Shown piece by piece: positions 7,097 to 17,019 of a stretch of 64,000 bases of DNA (position 1 is its first letter; each line of letters begins with the position of its first letter). Source of the DNA: Jutongia huaianensis (GTDB lineage Bacteria; Bacillota; Clostridia; Lachnospirales; Lachnospiraceae). Made by a program: the position numbers and the translations under genes. The stretch spans positions 1-64,000 of the forward strand of contig NZ_JACRSX010000003.1 in assembly GCF_014384985.1 (NCBI RefSeq), read 5' to 3'. The notes under the pieces were generated by a model. The model did not search any database. It saw only the letters and a program-made list of their open reading frames with translations, and was not told the origin of the DNA.

Positions 7097-10000
7097 TGCC
7101 AAAATTAGAGGGAATTAAACGTGTATTGGTAATTGGTTCCGGTCCGATCGTTATCGGACAGGCAGCCGAGTTTGACTATGCGGGAACACAGGCATGCCGT
7201 TCTCTGAAGGAAGAGGGAATGGAGGTTATCCTTGTCAACTCCAATCCTGCAACGATCATGACGGATAAAGATATTGCGGATAAGGTATATATTGAGCCAT
7301 TGACGGTTGGAGTACTTCAGCACATCATTGAGGTGGAAAAACCGGACAGTCTTCTTCCGAACATGGGTGGACAGGCTGGTCTGAACCTTGGTATGGAGCT
7401 TGCGGAGTCTGGATTTTTGGATAGTCATAATGTAAGGCTTCTTGGAACAACAGCGGAAACGATTCGTAATGCAGAGGGACGTCAGGAGTTTAAGGATCTG
7501 ATGGAGCGGATCGGAGAGCCATGTGCTCCTTCTGAGCTGGTAGAAAATATTGAAGATGGTGTGGTCTTTGCAGAAAAGATCGGCTATCCGGTAGTTCTGC
7601 GTCCGGCTTATACCCTTGGTGGTTCCGGCGGTGGAATTGCCCATGATCAGGAAGAGCTGGAGGAGATTCTTTCCAATGGTCTTCGTCTTTCCCGTGTAGG
7701 TCAGGTTCTTGTGGAGAGATGTATTGCCGGATGGAAAGAGATCGAGTATGAGGTAATGCGCGACAGCAACGGAAATTGCATTACCGTATGTAATATGGAA
7801 AATCTGGATCCGGTTGGTGTTCATACCGGTGACAGTATTGTTGTGGCACCATCCCAGACCTTGTCCGATAAGGAGTACCAGATGCTTCGTTCTTCTGCAT
7901 TGAAGATTATCAGCGAGCTTGGAGTGACCGGCGGATGTAACGTACAGTTTGCACTTCATCCGACATCCTTTGAATACTGTGTGATCGAGGTAAACCCTCG
8001 TGTGAGCCGTTCGTCTGCACTGGCTTCCAAGGCTACCGGATATCCGATCGCCAAGGTGGCAGCAAAGATTGCACTGGGATATACTCTGGATGAGATTCCA
8101 AATGCCGTTACCGGCAAGACCTATGCAAGCTTTGAGCCGGCATTGGATTACTGTGTTGTTAAGATACCAAGACTTCCGTTTGATAAATTTATCAATGCAA
8201 AGCGTACTCTGACCACGCAGATGAAGGCAACCGGTGAGGTTATGAGTATCTGTACTAATTTTGAGGGCGGTCTGATGAAAGCGATCCGTTCTCTGGCACA
8301 GCATGTCGATTGTCTGGAAACCGGCGACTACGATGGAATGTCTGATGAGGATGTACTGGATAAGCTGGATATCGTCGATGACCGTCGTATCTATCTGATC
8401 GCAGAGATCCTTCGCCGAGGCATTGCCTCCTATGACAAGATTCATGAGATCACTAAGATTGATAAATGGTTTATTGATAAGATCGCCATTCTGGTGGAGA
8501 TGGAAAAGAAGCTCAAGGACTGCAATGGCAACATTGACAAAGAGCTTATGAAGGAAGCGAAGAGAATGGAATTTCCGGACAACGTGATTGCACGCTGGAC
8601 CGGCAAGACGGAGGAAGAGGTAAAGCAGCTTCGCTATGAGTATGGAATTACAGCTGCTTTCAAAATGGTAGATACCTGTGCCGCAGAGTTTGCGTCAGAG
8701 ACACCTTATTATTATGGATGTTTTGATGGAACCAATGAGGTGGAAGAGACAAGTGGCCGCAAAAAGATCATGGTACTGGGTTCCGGTCCGATCCGTATTG
8801 GACAGGGTATCGAGTTTGACTACTGCTCTGTGCACAGTGTATGGGCACTGAAGCAGGAGGGCTATGAGACTATTATTGTAAATAACAACCCGGAAACGGT
8901 AAGTACAGACTTTGATATTGCCGATAAGCTGTATTTTGAGCCGTTGACACCGGAGGATGTAGAGAATATCGTTCGTCTGGAGAAGCCGGACGGGGCTGTG
9001 GTTCAGTTTGGTGGACAGACAGCCATTAACCTGACAGAATCCCTGATCAAGATGGGCGTGAAGATTCTTGGTACAAGTGCTGAGAACGTTGATGCTGCCG
9101 AGGATCGTGAGCTGTTTGACGAGATCCTGGAGGAATGCTGTATTCCAAGGGCAAAGGGAGACACCGTATTTACTACGGAGGAAGCATTAAAGGTTGCCAA
9201 CGAGCTTGGTTATCCGGTACTGATCCGTCCTTCTTATGTGCTGGGTGGACAGGGAATGCAGATTGCTGTCCGAGACCAGGATATTGTAGAGTTTATGGCG
9301 GTCATTAACCGTTATCATCAGGAGCATCCGATCCTGATCGATAAATACCTGATGGGTAAGGAGATTGAGGTGGATGCCGTATGTGATGGTGAGGATATTC
9401 TGATCCCAGGTATTATGGAGCATATTGAGAGAGCCGGTATCCATTCCGGTGACAGTATTTCCGTATATCCGGCACAGACAATCTCCGACAAGATCAAGCG
9501 TGTTCTGGTGGATTATACTGGCAAGCTGGCACGTTCCCTTCACGTCATTGGTCTGATCAACATTCAGTTTATCGTATATCAGGATGAGGTTTATGTGATC
9601 GAGGTAAATCCTCGTTCCAGCCGTACCGTACCTTATATCAGTAAAGTAACAGGTATCCCGATTGTTGATCTGGCTTCCCGTGTAATCCTTGGAGCAAAGA
9701 TCCGGGATCTGGGCTTTGAGCCGGGTCTTGCACCGGATGCAGGATATCTGGCCATCAAGATGCCGGTATTCTCTTTTGAGAAGCTTCGTGGAGCAGAGAT
9801 TTCTCTGGGACCGGAGATGAAGTCTACCGGTGAGTGTCTTGGTATCGCCAAGACTTTCGATGAGGCACTGTATAAGGCATTTTTAGGTGCCGGAGTCAAT
9901 CTTCCAAAGCATAAGAAGATGATCATTTCCGTAAAGGATTCCGATAAGCTGGAGGCCGTTGGTGTAGCAAAGCGTTTCAAGGCGCTTGGTTATGAAATCT

Positions 10001-10323
10001 TTGCAACAAGAAATACCTCCCGTGTATTAAATGAGAACGGGGTACTGGCGATTCCGGTCAACCGCATCAATGAGGAGGCACCGACTCTGATGGATCTGCT
10101 TCTGGAGCATCAGATCGATCTGGTTATTGATACACCGACCCACGGCGACAAGATGAAAGATGGTTTCCTGATCCGCCGTACCGCCATTGAGACAGGTGTC
10201 AATGTATTAACTTCTCTGGACACCGCCAATGCACTTCTCACCAGCCTGGAGAATGCAGATAAGCAGCATCTTTCTATTGTGGATGTGGCAACGATCTCTA
10301 AGAGTGGTTCTTATGCGCAGTAG
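7096..10323 (+). CDS. carB: Carbamoyl-phosphate synthase large subunit
   Basis: A 1075-aa enzyme that makes carbamoyl phosphate from bicarbonate, ammonia and two ATP in the cytosol. It has the usual duplicated architecture: two ATP-grasp halves, each opening with a VLGSGPI/VIGSGPI dinucleotide-like motif and containing a glycine-rich ATP loop (GGSGGG in the first half, GGQGM in the second), an oligomerisation domain between them, and a C-terminal MGS-like allosteric domain from roughly residue 940. The start overlaps the carA stop by one base. A bidirectional terminator follows. Confidence 0.98.
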   Translation: MPKLEGIKRVLVIGSGPIVIGQAAEFDYAGTQACRSLKEEGMEVILVNSNPATIMTDKDIADKVYIEPLTVGVLQHIIEVEKPDSLLPNMGGQAGLNLGMELAESGFLDSHNVRLLGTTAETIRNAEGRQEFKDLMERIGEPCAPSELVENIEDGVVFAEKIGYPVVLRPAYTLGGSGGGIAHDQEELEEILSNGLRLSRVGQVLVERCIAGWKEIEYEVMRDSNGNCITVCNMENLDPVGVHTGDSIVVAPSQTLSDKEYQMLRSSALKIISELGVTGGCNVQFALHPTSFEYCVIEVNPRVSRSSALASKATGYPIAKVAAKIALGYTLDEIPNAVTGKTYASFEPALDYCVVKIPRLPFDKFINAKRTLTTQMKATGEVMSICTNFEGGLMKAIRSLAQHVDCLETGDYDGMSDEDVLDKLDIVDDRRIYLIAEILRRGIASYDKIHEITKIDKWFIDKIAILVEMEKKLKDCNGNIDKELMKEAKRMEFPDNVIARWTGKTEEEVKQLRYEYGITAAFKMVDTCAAEFASETPYYYGCFDGTNEVEETSGRKKIMVLGSGPIRIGQGIEFDYCSVHSVWALKQEGYETIIVNNNPETVSTDFDIADKLYFEPLTPEDVENIVRLEKPDGAVVQFGGQTAINLTESLIKMGVKILGTSAENVDAAEDRELFDEILEECCIPRAKGDTVFTTEEALKVANELGYPVLIRPSYVLGGQGMQIAVRDQDIVEFMAVINRYHQEHPILIDKYLMGKEIEVDAVCDGEDILIPGIMEHIERAGIHSGDSISVYPAQTISDKIKRVLVDYTGKLARSLHVIGLINIQFIVYQDEVYVIEVNPRSSRTVPYISKVTGIPIVDLASRVILGAKIRDLGFEPGLAPDAGYLAIKMPVFSFEKLRGAEISLGPEMKSTGECLGIAKTFDEALYKAFLGAGVNLPKHKKMIISVKDSDKLEAVGVAKRFKALGYEIFATRNTSRVLNENGVLAIPVNRINEEAPTLMDLLLEHQIDLVIDTPTHGDKMKDGFLIRRTAIETGVNVLTSLDTANALLTSLENADKQHLSIVDVATISKSGSYAQ

Positions 10324-10352
10324 AAAATAAAAGAGTAATAAGATAAAAACTA

Positions 10353-10395
10353 ACAGGAAGCATATCCGTTTCAGGGATGTGCTTCCTGTTTTTAT
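10353..10395. terminator. Bidirectional terminator between carB and arcC
   Basis: Arms ACAGGAAGCA (10353-10362) and TGCTTCCTGT (10380-10389), extended by a TATCC/GGGAT inner stem. TTTTTAT follows on the + strand and TAGTTTTTAT on the - strand, so it can end both convergent transcripts. Confidence 0.9.
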
Positions 10396-10421
10396 GATTG
10401 GCAGAAAATAATTAAATTTGA

Positions 10422-11360
10422 TTAATCCGCTGTGATCAGAGTACCGGTCTTTCCCGTAACGCCGTCCAAAGCTGTATCCAGATCGGTAATTACGGACTTG
10501 TGGGCAGGAGAGGAGGATGCGAAGGAAACAGCAGCTTCAATCTTAGGAAGCATAGCACCTGTGGTAAACTGGCCATCCTCGATATATTTGGTGGCTTCCT
10601 CAACCGACAGATAATCTAACGGTGTTTCCTGTGGCGTGTTGAAGTTTAATGCAACTTTTTCTACGCCGGTGAGCAGAAGCAGCATATCTGCCTGAATTCC
10701 CTCTGCGAGGCAGGCACTGGTCAGATCCTTCTCAATGACTGCACTGGCACCCTTCAGACGGGTCCCCTGCTGCAGAACCGGAATTCCGCCGCCACCGCAG
10801 GCAATGACAACCTGATCGGCGTCCAGAAGAGCTTTGATGGCATCCAGTTCGTAAATCTCCATTGGACGAGGAGCAGCAATGATACGGCGATAGCCCTTGT
10901 CTCCATCCTTAATGACATGGTTGTTTTTCTTTTGCTCGGCTTTTGCCTCTTCCTCTGTCATATAACGTCCGATAACTTTGGAAGGCTGGCTGAATGCAGC
11001 GTCAAACGGATCGACGCGAACCTGTGTGATCAAGGTGGTGACAGGCTTGTAGATACCGCGGTTTAAAAGCTCTGTACGGAGCTCGTTCTGCAGATCGTAG
11101 CCGATATAACCCTGGCTCATGGCACTGCAGATGGACATTGGTGCAACTGTGTTGTCCGGTTCCAGAAGAGAATATTCTGTCATGGCAGCGTGGATCATAC
11201 CAACCTGTGGTCCGTTACTGTGTGTGATCACAACCTGATATTTGGCTTCGATCAGATCAGCGATTGCAGCAGCCGCTTTTTTTACGGCAGCCTTCTGTTC
11301 CGGAAAAGTGCTGCCGAGGGCATTGTGACCCAGAGCAACAACGATTTTTTTATTATTCAT
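10422..11360 (-). CDS. arcC: Carbamate kinase
   Basis: A 312-aa amino-acid-kinase-family enzyme that interconverts carbamoyl phosphate + ADP and ATP + ammonia + bicarbonate. Family motifs are an N-terminal VVALGHNALG phosphate loop (usually GGNAL; here the second Gly is His), HSNGPQVG, and CGGGGIPV. The start is supported by GGAGGT seven bases upstream. It is transcribed alone and convergently with carAB; no arginine deiminase or ornithine carbamoyltransferase gene is adjacent. This places synthesis and breakdown of carbamoyl phosphate next to each other. A role in ATP recovery from carbamoyl phosphate, for example during purine or arginine breakdown, is inferred. Confidence 0.95.
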   Translation of the reverse strand: MNNKKIVVALGHNALGSTFPEQKAAVKKAAAAIADLIEAKYQVVITHSNGPQVGMIHAAMTEYSLLEPDNTVAPMSICSAMSQGYIGYDLQNELRTELLNRGIYKPVTTLITQVRVDPFDAAFSQPSKVIGRYMTEEEAKAEQKKNNHVIKDGDKGYRRIIAAPRPMEIYELDAIKALLDADQVVIACGGGGIPVLQQGTRLKGASAVIEKDLTSACLAEGIQADMLLLLTGVEKVALNFNTPQETPLDYLSVEEATKYIEDGQFTTGAMLPKIEAAVSFASSSPAHKSVITDLDTALDGVTGKTGTLITAD

Positions 11361-11468
11361 GTTGGATACCTCCGTAAGTATTATTTGATAACTCCAAAAT
11401 TCAGATGCTTTTCATCTAATGATAAACAGATATATGTACGAACCAAAACATCTGCATTGATAACTTTA

Positions 11469-11497
11469 AGTATACCATAAACAAAACTATAACACAA
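11469..11497 (-). promoter_or_regulatory. Promoter of arcC
   Basis: On the - strand TTGTGT (11497-11492), 17-bp spacer, TATACT (11474-11469). It starts immediately after the T tract of the upstream terminator hairpin, which insulates it from glnN. Confidence 0.6.
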
Positions 11498-11524
11498 GAA
11501 AAGGGCAAAACCAGCGTTTTGCCC
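11495..11524 (-). terminator. Second terminator downstream of glnN
   Basis: On the - strand GGGCAAAAC - GCTG - GTTTTGCCC followed by TTTTCTTG. A further small hairpin GAATTGC-TTC-GCAATTC lies at 11530-11546. Together with the hairpin at 11591-11630 this fills most of the 340-bp gap between arcC and glnN, in which I see no gene. Confidence 0.75.
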
Positions 11525-11590
11525 TCCAAGAATTGCTTCGCAATTCTCATTGGCTTTCTAATGCATTACGAGCATTTTTCGATACACCAG

Positions 11591-11630
11591 AAAAAGAGAC
11601 GATTGCCATACGGTCAACCGTCCCTTCTCT
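11591..11630 (-). terminator. Terminator downstream of glnN
   Basis: On the - strand the stem GACGGTTG / CAATCGTC (with outer AGAGA/TCTCT) is followed by TCTTTTTCT. Placed 70 bp after the glnN stop. Confidence 0.8.
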
Positions 11631-11700
11631 GATTCATTTATAAATTGGGAATATTATAATATGAAAGCAAGTTTATTCTTATGTAGGTAAAGTGAGGAGT

Positions 11701-13809
11701 TTATACCTCAAACAGCAGATCGCCGTAGGTAGGTACCGGCCAGAATGTCTTGTCAACGATCATTTCCAGCTCATCGATCGGAGCACGGAGTGTCTCCATA
11801 TCAGCAAATACAACCTTACGGAAGAACAGCGCCTGTTCTTTGCCTTCTTCCTTGGTGTCTGCCTCAGCAACAGCAGCCTCAAGGGCAGTCAGTGCCTTTT
11901 GTGCAGAAGCCAGAAGAGAAGATGTTTTTGTTAAGAGCTCTGTCTGGACAGATACATCAGCAGTTGGGCATGCAGCCTGAACCTTTGTGATAGAATCTGC
12001 AAGGCTTGTGGTGTATTTAATAATAGATGGGATAAACTGCTTGCCGGCCATGTCAATCATTGTCTTTGCCTCAATGTTGATAGTCTTAGAGTAGTTCTCA
12101 TAGTTGATCTCAACACGGGACTCAAGTTCCGCTTTTGTCATAACATTCTGTCTTTCGAAAAGCTTTACGCTCTTCTCGGATGCAAGATAAGGAATTGCCT
12201 CAACCATAGACTTGATGTTTGGAAGACCACGTTTCTCTGCTTCCTCAACCCAATCATCAGAATATCCATCACCATTGAAGATAATCCTCTGGTGCTCTGT
12301 TACAGTCTTCTTGATCAGGGCGTCAACAGCAGTATCGAAATCCTCTGCTTGCTCCAGTTCGTCAGCAAAATCCTGAAGAACATCCGCAACCATAGCATTT
12401 AATGTAAAGTTTGGTCCGGCGATGGACATAGAAGAACCAAGCATACGGAACTCAAACTTATTACCGGTGAAAGCAAACGGTGATGTACGGTTTCTGTCGG
12501 TAGCATCCTTCTTCAATACCGGAAGTACATGTACACCGGTATCCAGCTTCTCACCCTGAATTGAGGAAGAAACATCACCTCTGACAATCTGCTCAATGAT
12601 ATCCTCTAACTGCTCGCCGAGGAAGATGGAGATAATAGCAGGCGGTGCCTCGTTTGCACCAAGTCTGTGGTCATTTCCCGGACTGGAAGCGGACAGACGA
12701 AGAAGCTCTGCATTATCATCAACTGCCTTGATTACAGCGGCAAGTGTCAGAAGGAACAGTTTGTTTTCATGTGGCTTTTTACCGGGATCCAGAAGGTTGA
12801 TACCGGTATCGGTTACGATAGACCAGTTATCATGCTTACCGGAACCGTTTACACCGGCGAATGGCTTCTCGTGAAGGAGGCACTCCAGGTTATGTCTCTT
12901 GGCAACCTTCTTCATAATCTCCATAACCAGCTGGTTATGATCCGTAGAGATATTAGCGGTTGTAAAGATCGGAGCCATCTCATGCTGGGCAGGCGCAACC
13001 TCGTTATGCTGCGTCTTAGAGAGAATACCGAGCTTCCAAAGTTCAATGTTAAGGTCTTTCATAAAGGAAGCAATACGCTCTTTGATGGTGCCAAAGTAAT
13101 GATCATCTAATTCCTGACCCTTTGGTGCCGGTGCGCCAAAAAGAGTACGACCGGTAAAGATCAGATCCTTACGCTGTAAATATTTGTCACGGTCAACCAG
13201 AAAATATTCCTGCTCAGGTCCTACGGAGCAGGAAACCTTTTTGACATCGTCATATCCAAAAAGCTTTACAATACGGACAGCCTGTTTGCTGAGGGCTTCC
13301 ATAGAACGAAGGAGAGGAGTTTTCTTATCCAGCGCCTCACCTGTGTATGAACAAAATGCAGTAGGGATGCAGAGTGTAACTCCGGCAGCATCCTCACGCA
13401 GAAATGCAGGAGATGTACAATCCCATGCTGTATATCCTCTTGCCTCAAAGGTAGCACGAAGACCACCGGAAGGGAAAGAAGATGCATCCGGCTCCCCCTT
13501 GATCAACTCCTTACCAGAGAATTCCAGAACCGGTTTGCTGTCAGATGCAGGACTTAAGAAAGAATCATGCTTTTCTGCAGTAATACCTGTCATCGGCTGG
13601 AACCAGTGGGTATAATGAGTAGCGCCGTGCTCCAGTGCCCATTCCTTCATGGCGTGTGCCACAACATTTGCGATATCCTGATTCAGGTCTTCGCCGTTCT
13701 CCAGGGTTTTCTTCCATGATTTGTAAACATCCTTAGGCAGCTTTTCTTTCATTACCTCATCGTTGAACACGTCTTTTCCGAAAACCTGCTCAATTACGTT
13801 TTGTTCCAT
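11701..13809 (-). CDS. glnN: Glutamine synthetase type III
   Basis: A 702-aa GSIII, about 700 residues as expected for the family, against about 440 for type I. It makes glutamine from glutamate and ammonia and is the only clearly active glutamine synthetase in the window. Typical blocks are [10 protein letters not shown] and [10 protein letters not shown] near the N-terminus, EVAPAQHE for metal binding, and [10 protein letters not shown] for the ATP/metal site. The longest frame opens at 13821, but that ATG has its only purine run touching it. I choose the ATG at 13809 (MEQNVIEQ), with TAGGA upstream. Transcription starts about 190 bp upstream and must pass an intrinsic terminator in the leader, so attenuation control is likely. 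Confidence 0.95.
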   Translation of the reverse strand: MEQNVIEQVFGKDVFNDEVMKEKLPKDVYKSWKKTLENGEDLNQDIANVVAHAMKEWALEHGATHYTHWFQPMTGITAEKHDSFLSPASDSKPVLEFSGKELIKGEPDASSFPSGGLRATFEARGYTAWDCTSPAFLREDAAGVTLCIPTAFCSYTGEALDKKTPLLRSMEALSKQAVRIVKLFGYDDVKKVSCSVGPEQEYFLVDRDKYLQRKDLIFTGRTLFGAPAPKGQELDDHYFGTIKERIASFMKDLNIELWKLGILSKTQHNEVAPAQHEMAPIFTTANISTDHNQLVMEIMKKVAKRHNLECLLHEKPFAGVNGSGKHDNWSIVTDTGINLLDPGKKPHENKLFLLTLAAVIKAVDDNAELLRLSASSPGNDHRLGANEAPPAIISIFLGEQLEDIIEQIVRGDVSSSIQGEKLDTGVHVLPVLKKDATDRNRTSPFAFTGNKFEFRMLGSSMSIAGPNFTLNAMVADVLQDFADELEQAEDFDTAVDALIKKTVTEHQRIIFNGDGYSDDWVEEAEKRGLPNIKSMVEAIPYLASEKSVKLFERQNVMTKAELESRVEINYENYSKTINIEAKTMIDMAGKQFIPSIIKYTTSLADSITKVQAACPTADVSVQTELLTKTSSLLASAQKALTALEAAVAEADTKEEGKEQALFFRKVVFADMETLRAPIDELEMIVDKTFWPVPTYGDLLFEV

Positions 13810-13850
13810 AATTCCTACCATCCTTTCATCGTCAACTGACTGTTTATTTT

Positions 13851-13899
13851 ATGAGGCGGTCTTCCTTGTGCCAGTCCCTGATGTCCATGACCGTCTCAT
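13851..13899 (-). other. Long-loop hairpin in glnN leader
   Basis: ATGAGGCGGTC (13851-13861) pairs with GACCGTCTCAT (13889-13899) apart from one internal mismatch, leaving a 27-nt loop. It lies between the leader terminator and the glnN start and may shape the leader RNA. Function is unknown. Confidence 0.4.
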
Positions 13900-13940
13900 G
13901 AGAGTCGGGCGAAACAGAAGCTTATGTCAGTCTGATTAGT

Positions 13941-13985
13941 AAAAAAGGGCGCACTCATTACAAGTAATGAGAACACCCTTGTTCC
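13941..13985 (-). promoter_or_regulatory. Transcription attenuator with ANTAR-type hexaloop hairpin, glnN leader
   Basis: On the - strand a hairpin centred on CTCATTAC / GTAATGAG with GGGTGTT/TGCGCCC at its base (13978-13947) is followed by TTTTTT (13946-13941), a strong intrinsic terminator located before, not after, glnN. Overlapping its 5' arm is GGAAC-AAGGGT-GTTCT (13985-13970), a five-pair stem with a six-base loop having A at position 1 and G at position 4. This matches the loop rule for ANTAR target hairpins. The two structures share bases and exclude each other. A clear first ANTAR hairpin further upstream was not found. Confidence 0.65.
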
Positions 13986-14007
13986 GTTCGTTATCCAACT
14001 GTTAGGT

Positions 14008-14036
14008 ACTATAACATACTTTTATTTGTTTGAAAA
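14008..14036 (-). promoter_or_regulatory. Promoter of glnN
   Basis: On the - strand TTTTCA (14036-14031), 17-bp spacer, TATAGT (14013-14008). The predicted start lies about 10-20 nt before the ANTAR-like hairpin. Confidence 0.6.
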
Positions 14037-14062
14037 CCCCTTTTTTTATTTTTTTTAAATTA

Positions 14063-14089
14063 TTGACAAAATCTCCCAATAGGTATACG
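14063..14089 (+). promoter_or_regulatory. Possible promoter of lrgAB
   Basis: TTGACA at 14063-14068 and TATACG at 14084-14089 with a short 15-bp spacer. Divergent from the glnN promoter. Confidence 0.4.
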
Positions 14090-14168
14090 CTAAGAAACGC
14101 TGTCTTTATGGGCGGTATTTCTAATATTAAGTATATTTTTAGAACAAAAGAGAAAGAGGTGTTTTGTT

Positions 14169-14525
14169 GTGAAATATTTGCGACAGTTTTCTATTATTCT
14201 GCTGATCTCCCTGATTGGGGAAGTGTTACATAACCTGATCCCATTGCCGGTTCCGGCAAGCATTTATGGCCTGGCAATCCTATTTACGGCTTTGGCCGGT
14301 GGAATTCTGTCTCTGGATAAGGTGAAGGAGACGGGATACTTTTTAATAGAAGTAATGCCACTGATGTTTATTCCGGCAGCTGTGGGTTTGTTAGGAGCGT
14401 ATCATGTACTGATGCCGATACTGCTTCCTTATGCGGTGATCACTTTGCTGAGCACGCTTCTGGTAATGTTCGTGGCAGGCAGGGTCACACAGTTTATGAC
14501 AGAGGAGGATGTGCAGAATGAGTGA
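14169..14525 (+). CDS. lrgA: CidA/LrgA family holin-like protein
   Basis: A 118-aa membrane protein with four hydrophobic segments and the family block LPVPASIYGLAI near residue 30. LrgA/CidA proteins act with LrgB/CidB in the cytoplasmic membrane and are linked to control of murein hydrolases, cell lysis and, in some species, pyruvate or other small-molecule transport. Start GTG at 14169 follows AAAGAGGTG. Its last codons overlap the start of the next gene, so the two form an operon. Confidence 0.9.
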   Translation: MKYLRQFSIILLISLIGEVLHNLIPLPVPASIYGLAILFTALAGGILSLDKVKETGYFLIEVMPLMFIPAAVGLLGAYHVLMPILLPYAVITLLSTLLVMFVAGRVTQFMTEEDVQNE

Positions 14526-15210
14526 GTTTATGCAGAATTCCGTGTTTTGGGGTGTTGCTTTGAGCTTTGTGGCATATGGTATCGGTATGCTGCTGCAGAA
14601 GAAATTCCGGCTGGCCATTTTTAATCCTCTTTTGATCTCCGTGATCCTGATCATGCTCTTTTTAAATATCTCCAAGACAGATTATAAGGTTTATCAGGAG
14701 GGAGCGGATGTGATCAGTTATTTTCTGACACCGGCGACAGTTTGTCTGGCTATTCCTCTTTACGAGCAGATGGAGCTGTTAAAGAAGAATTTTAAGGCAA
14801 TCATGGTCGGAATCTTATCCGGTGTTTTGACAAGCCTTGTCAGTGTTCTTGCTATGTCAGTCTTTTTCGGACTGAACCATAAGGAATACACGACGCTCCT
14901 GCCAAAGTCCATTACCACTGCCATTGGAATGGGTGTTTCTGAGGAATTAGGCGGTTATGTGACACTGACTGTGGCAATCATTATTATAACGGGTATTCTG
15001 GGAAGTATTCTGGCGGAAGCTGCATGTAAAGTATTTCATATTACAGAGCCGATCGCTAAGGGAGTCGCAATCGGCACGGCCTCTCATGCCATTGGTACAT
15101 CAAAGGCAATGGAAATGGGCGAAACAGAGGGGGCAATCTCCGGCTTATCCATTGCAGTGGCAGGGCTGTTGACGGTAGCCGGGGCATCGATCTTTGCATG
15201 CTTTTTGTAA
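14518..15210 (+). CDS. lrgB: LrgB family protein
   Basis: A 230-aa polytopic membrane protein, the usual partner of LrgA. It carries the conserved [18 protein letters not shown] segment in the middle and the [12 protein letters not shown] segment near the end. The frame is open from an ATG at 14509, but the AGGAGG at about 14501-14507 fits the ATG at 14518 better, giving an eight-base overlap with lrgA. It is expected to act with LrgA in the membrane; the substrate, if it is a transporter, cannot be read from the sequence. Confidence 0.92.
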   Translation: MSEFMQNSVFWGVALSFVAYGIGMLLQKKFRLAIFNPLLISVILIMLFLNISKTDYKVYQEGADVISYFLTPATVCLAIPLYEQMELLKKNFKAIMVGILSGVLTSLVSVLAMSVFFGLNHKEYTTLLPKSITTAIGMGVSEELGGYVTLTVAIIIITGILGSILAEAACKVFHITEPIAKGVAIGTASHAIGTSKAMEMGETEGAISGLSIAVAGLLTVAGASIFACFL

Positions 15211-15370
15211 TAAACGGTATATGATGGTGCCGGGACAGAAACAGGGAATCTTCTCCGGACGGCTATTGCTTTTTGCAAGGGAATCGTTTATCATTAAACA
15301 GAGTGTGTTTTATCGTAAGACTATGAGAATATTCTATCTGCAGCGGCTGTCTGCGGATGTTTAGAAAGGC

Positions 15371-16984
15371 ATGGACATTTCTATGGAGAAGAAGCAGAAG
15401 GACGATGTGTTGGAAACGGAGATTGAGGAGATCTTTCATCCGGATTTTATTGAAAAAAAGCCAAAAAGTAAAAAAAGATTTCGGGGATTACTGGGTCATT
15501 GGTTTGGCCTGCTTTTAGTGATCATCATATCGATCATCATTTTTTACTGCTTGACGAATCTTTCCTATATATGGAAGGCGGCAGCAGCATTGGTGAAGCT
15601 TTTGATGCCTGTGATTTATGGACTTGTGATCGCATATCTGCTAAATCCGCTGATGGTATTTTACAGCAACTGCTTTTATAAACTCTTCGGACGCAAGATC
15701 CCGGAGGAGGATGAGCGGAGACAGCGGCGCTACCGGAAGTTTACCAAGGCTGTCAGCATTGTCCTGGCGATGATCACCGGTTTTCTGATCATTACCGTAC
15801 TTTTGTGGCTGTTGATACCACAGGTGGTCAACAGCATTGTTACGTTGGTGAACACTCTGCCGGATCAGGCACAGGATTATTATCATAAGGTAAGCAAGTG
15901 GGTCATGGATAACCCCTACCTGGCCAATCAGTTTCAGGATGCCCTGCTTCATGTGACGGATAGTCTGGATGAATGGATTCAAAAGGATCTGTTTCCTTGG
16001 CTGCAGACAGGGCTTTTACCAAATGTAAACTCTTTGGCCTCCATGTTTGCCAGTGGTGTATTCAGTGTGCTGGGAGTATTATATAATCTGATGATCGGCT
16101 GTATTGTGGCAGTTTATCTGCTGCTTGGCAAGGATAGATTTCTGGCACAGGCAAAAAAGCTGATCTATGCGGTCTTTGGCAAGAAACAGGCAGATGTAAT
16201 CCTTCATTACGGACGCATGACAAACGATACATTTAGCGGATTCATCGTTGGTAAGATCGTGGATTCTGCGATCATTGGCGTATTGTGTTTTATTGTGATG
16301 TGGATTCTGAAGCTTCCATACCCGCTGCTGATCAGCGTGATCGTTGGTGTGACTAATGTGATCCCTGTATTTGGTCCTTATATTGGAGCAGTGCCAAGTG
16401 CACTTCTGATCCTTTTGGTCAATCCGGTCCAGTGTGTTTATTTTGTTATCTTTATTATTATCCTCCAGCAGTTGGATGGTAATGTAATAGGACCGGCAAT
16501 TTTGGGAGAATCAACGGGTCTGACGGCATTCTGGGTGCTGTTTGCCATCCTGCTGTTTGGAGGGCTGTGGGGCATTGCAGGTATGATCGTCGGTGTGCCG
16601 TTATTTGCGATGATCTACCGGCTGTTAAAGGATTATCTGGAGCTGCGTCTGTATCATAAAAGCCTTAGTATGGAGACGGATATGTATAAGGATCTGAAGA
16701 GGATCCGGACAGATGTGAATGGAGATAAGCATTACGTTTTATATACAAAGCAGGAAAAGAGAAATGCTAACCTGCGCCGGGATGCAGAAAATAAGATTTC
16801 TCTATTGCAGCTTCTGACACAGAAACCCATTGAAGCACCGGCGGCAGAAGGTAAGACTATGACCGGAGATTCGGAAAGCGGGGAAGAGCCGGATCGGAAG
16901 GCGGAGGAGCAATTTTCGAACGGGGAACTGTCGGAAACGGATAAGACAGAAAAACAGGCAGAGAATTCTGAAACAGGCAAGTAG
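15371..16984 (+). CDS. AI-2E family transporter (TqsA/YdiK-like permease)
   Basis: A 537-aa integral membrane protein of the AI-2E transporter family (PF01594). It has about eight hydrophobic segments, a cytoplasmic charged N-terminus of about 45 residues, and the family block with VTNVIPVFGPYIGAVPSA and DGNVIGPAILG. Members export small solutes or autoinducer-2, or act as Na+/H+ antiporters, so the substrate is not assigned here. The last about 60 residues are an acidic, Glu/Ser-rich hydrophilic tail not typical of short homologues. The start is uncertain: ATG at 15371 has AAGG only one base away, and ATG at 15383 is the alternative. Confidence 0.88.
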   Translation: MDISMEKKQKDDVLETEIEEIFHPDFIEKKPKSKKRFRGLLGHWFGLLLVIIISIIIFYCLTNLSYIWKAAAALVKLLMPVIYGLVIAYLLNPLMVFYSNCFYKLFGRKIPEEDERRQRRYRKFTKAVSIVLAMITGFLIITVLLWLLIPQVVNSIVTLVNTLPDQAQDYYHKVSKWVMDNPYLANQFQDALLHVTDSLDEWIQKDLFPWLQTGLLPNVNSLASMFASGVFSVLGVLYNLMIGCIVAVYLLLGKDRFLAQAKKLIYAVFGKKQADVILHYGRMTNDTFSGFIVGKIVDSAIIGVLCFIVMWILKLPYPLLISVIVGVTNVIPVFGPYIGAVPSALLILLVNPVQCVYFVIFIIILQQLDGNVIGPAILGESTGLTAFWVLFAILLFGGLWGIAGMIVGVPLFAMIYRLLKDYLELRLYHKSLSMETDMYKDLKRIRTDVNGDKHYVLYTKQEKRNANLRRDAENKISLLQLLTQKPIEAPAAEGKTMTGDSESGEEPDRKAEEQFSNGELSETDKTEKQAENSETGK

Positions 16985-17019
16985 ACGAAATGATATAAAA
17001 AGGAGAAAGTAGGATTATC

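Noticed and set aside
7105..8445. 446-codon minus-strand frame
   Set aside because: Entirely antisense inside carB, Cys/His/Ile-rich composition typical of a shadow frame.
13850..13900. Glutamine riboswitch in the glnN leader
   Set aside because: The long-loop hairpin does not match the known glnA or downstream-peptide motifs, as far as I can judge by eye.
15222..15364. Small 46-codon frame between lrgB and the AI-2E transporter
   Set aside because: No ribosome binding site and no recognisable protein character.
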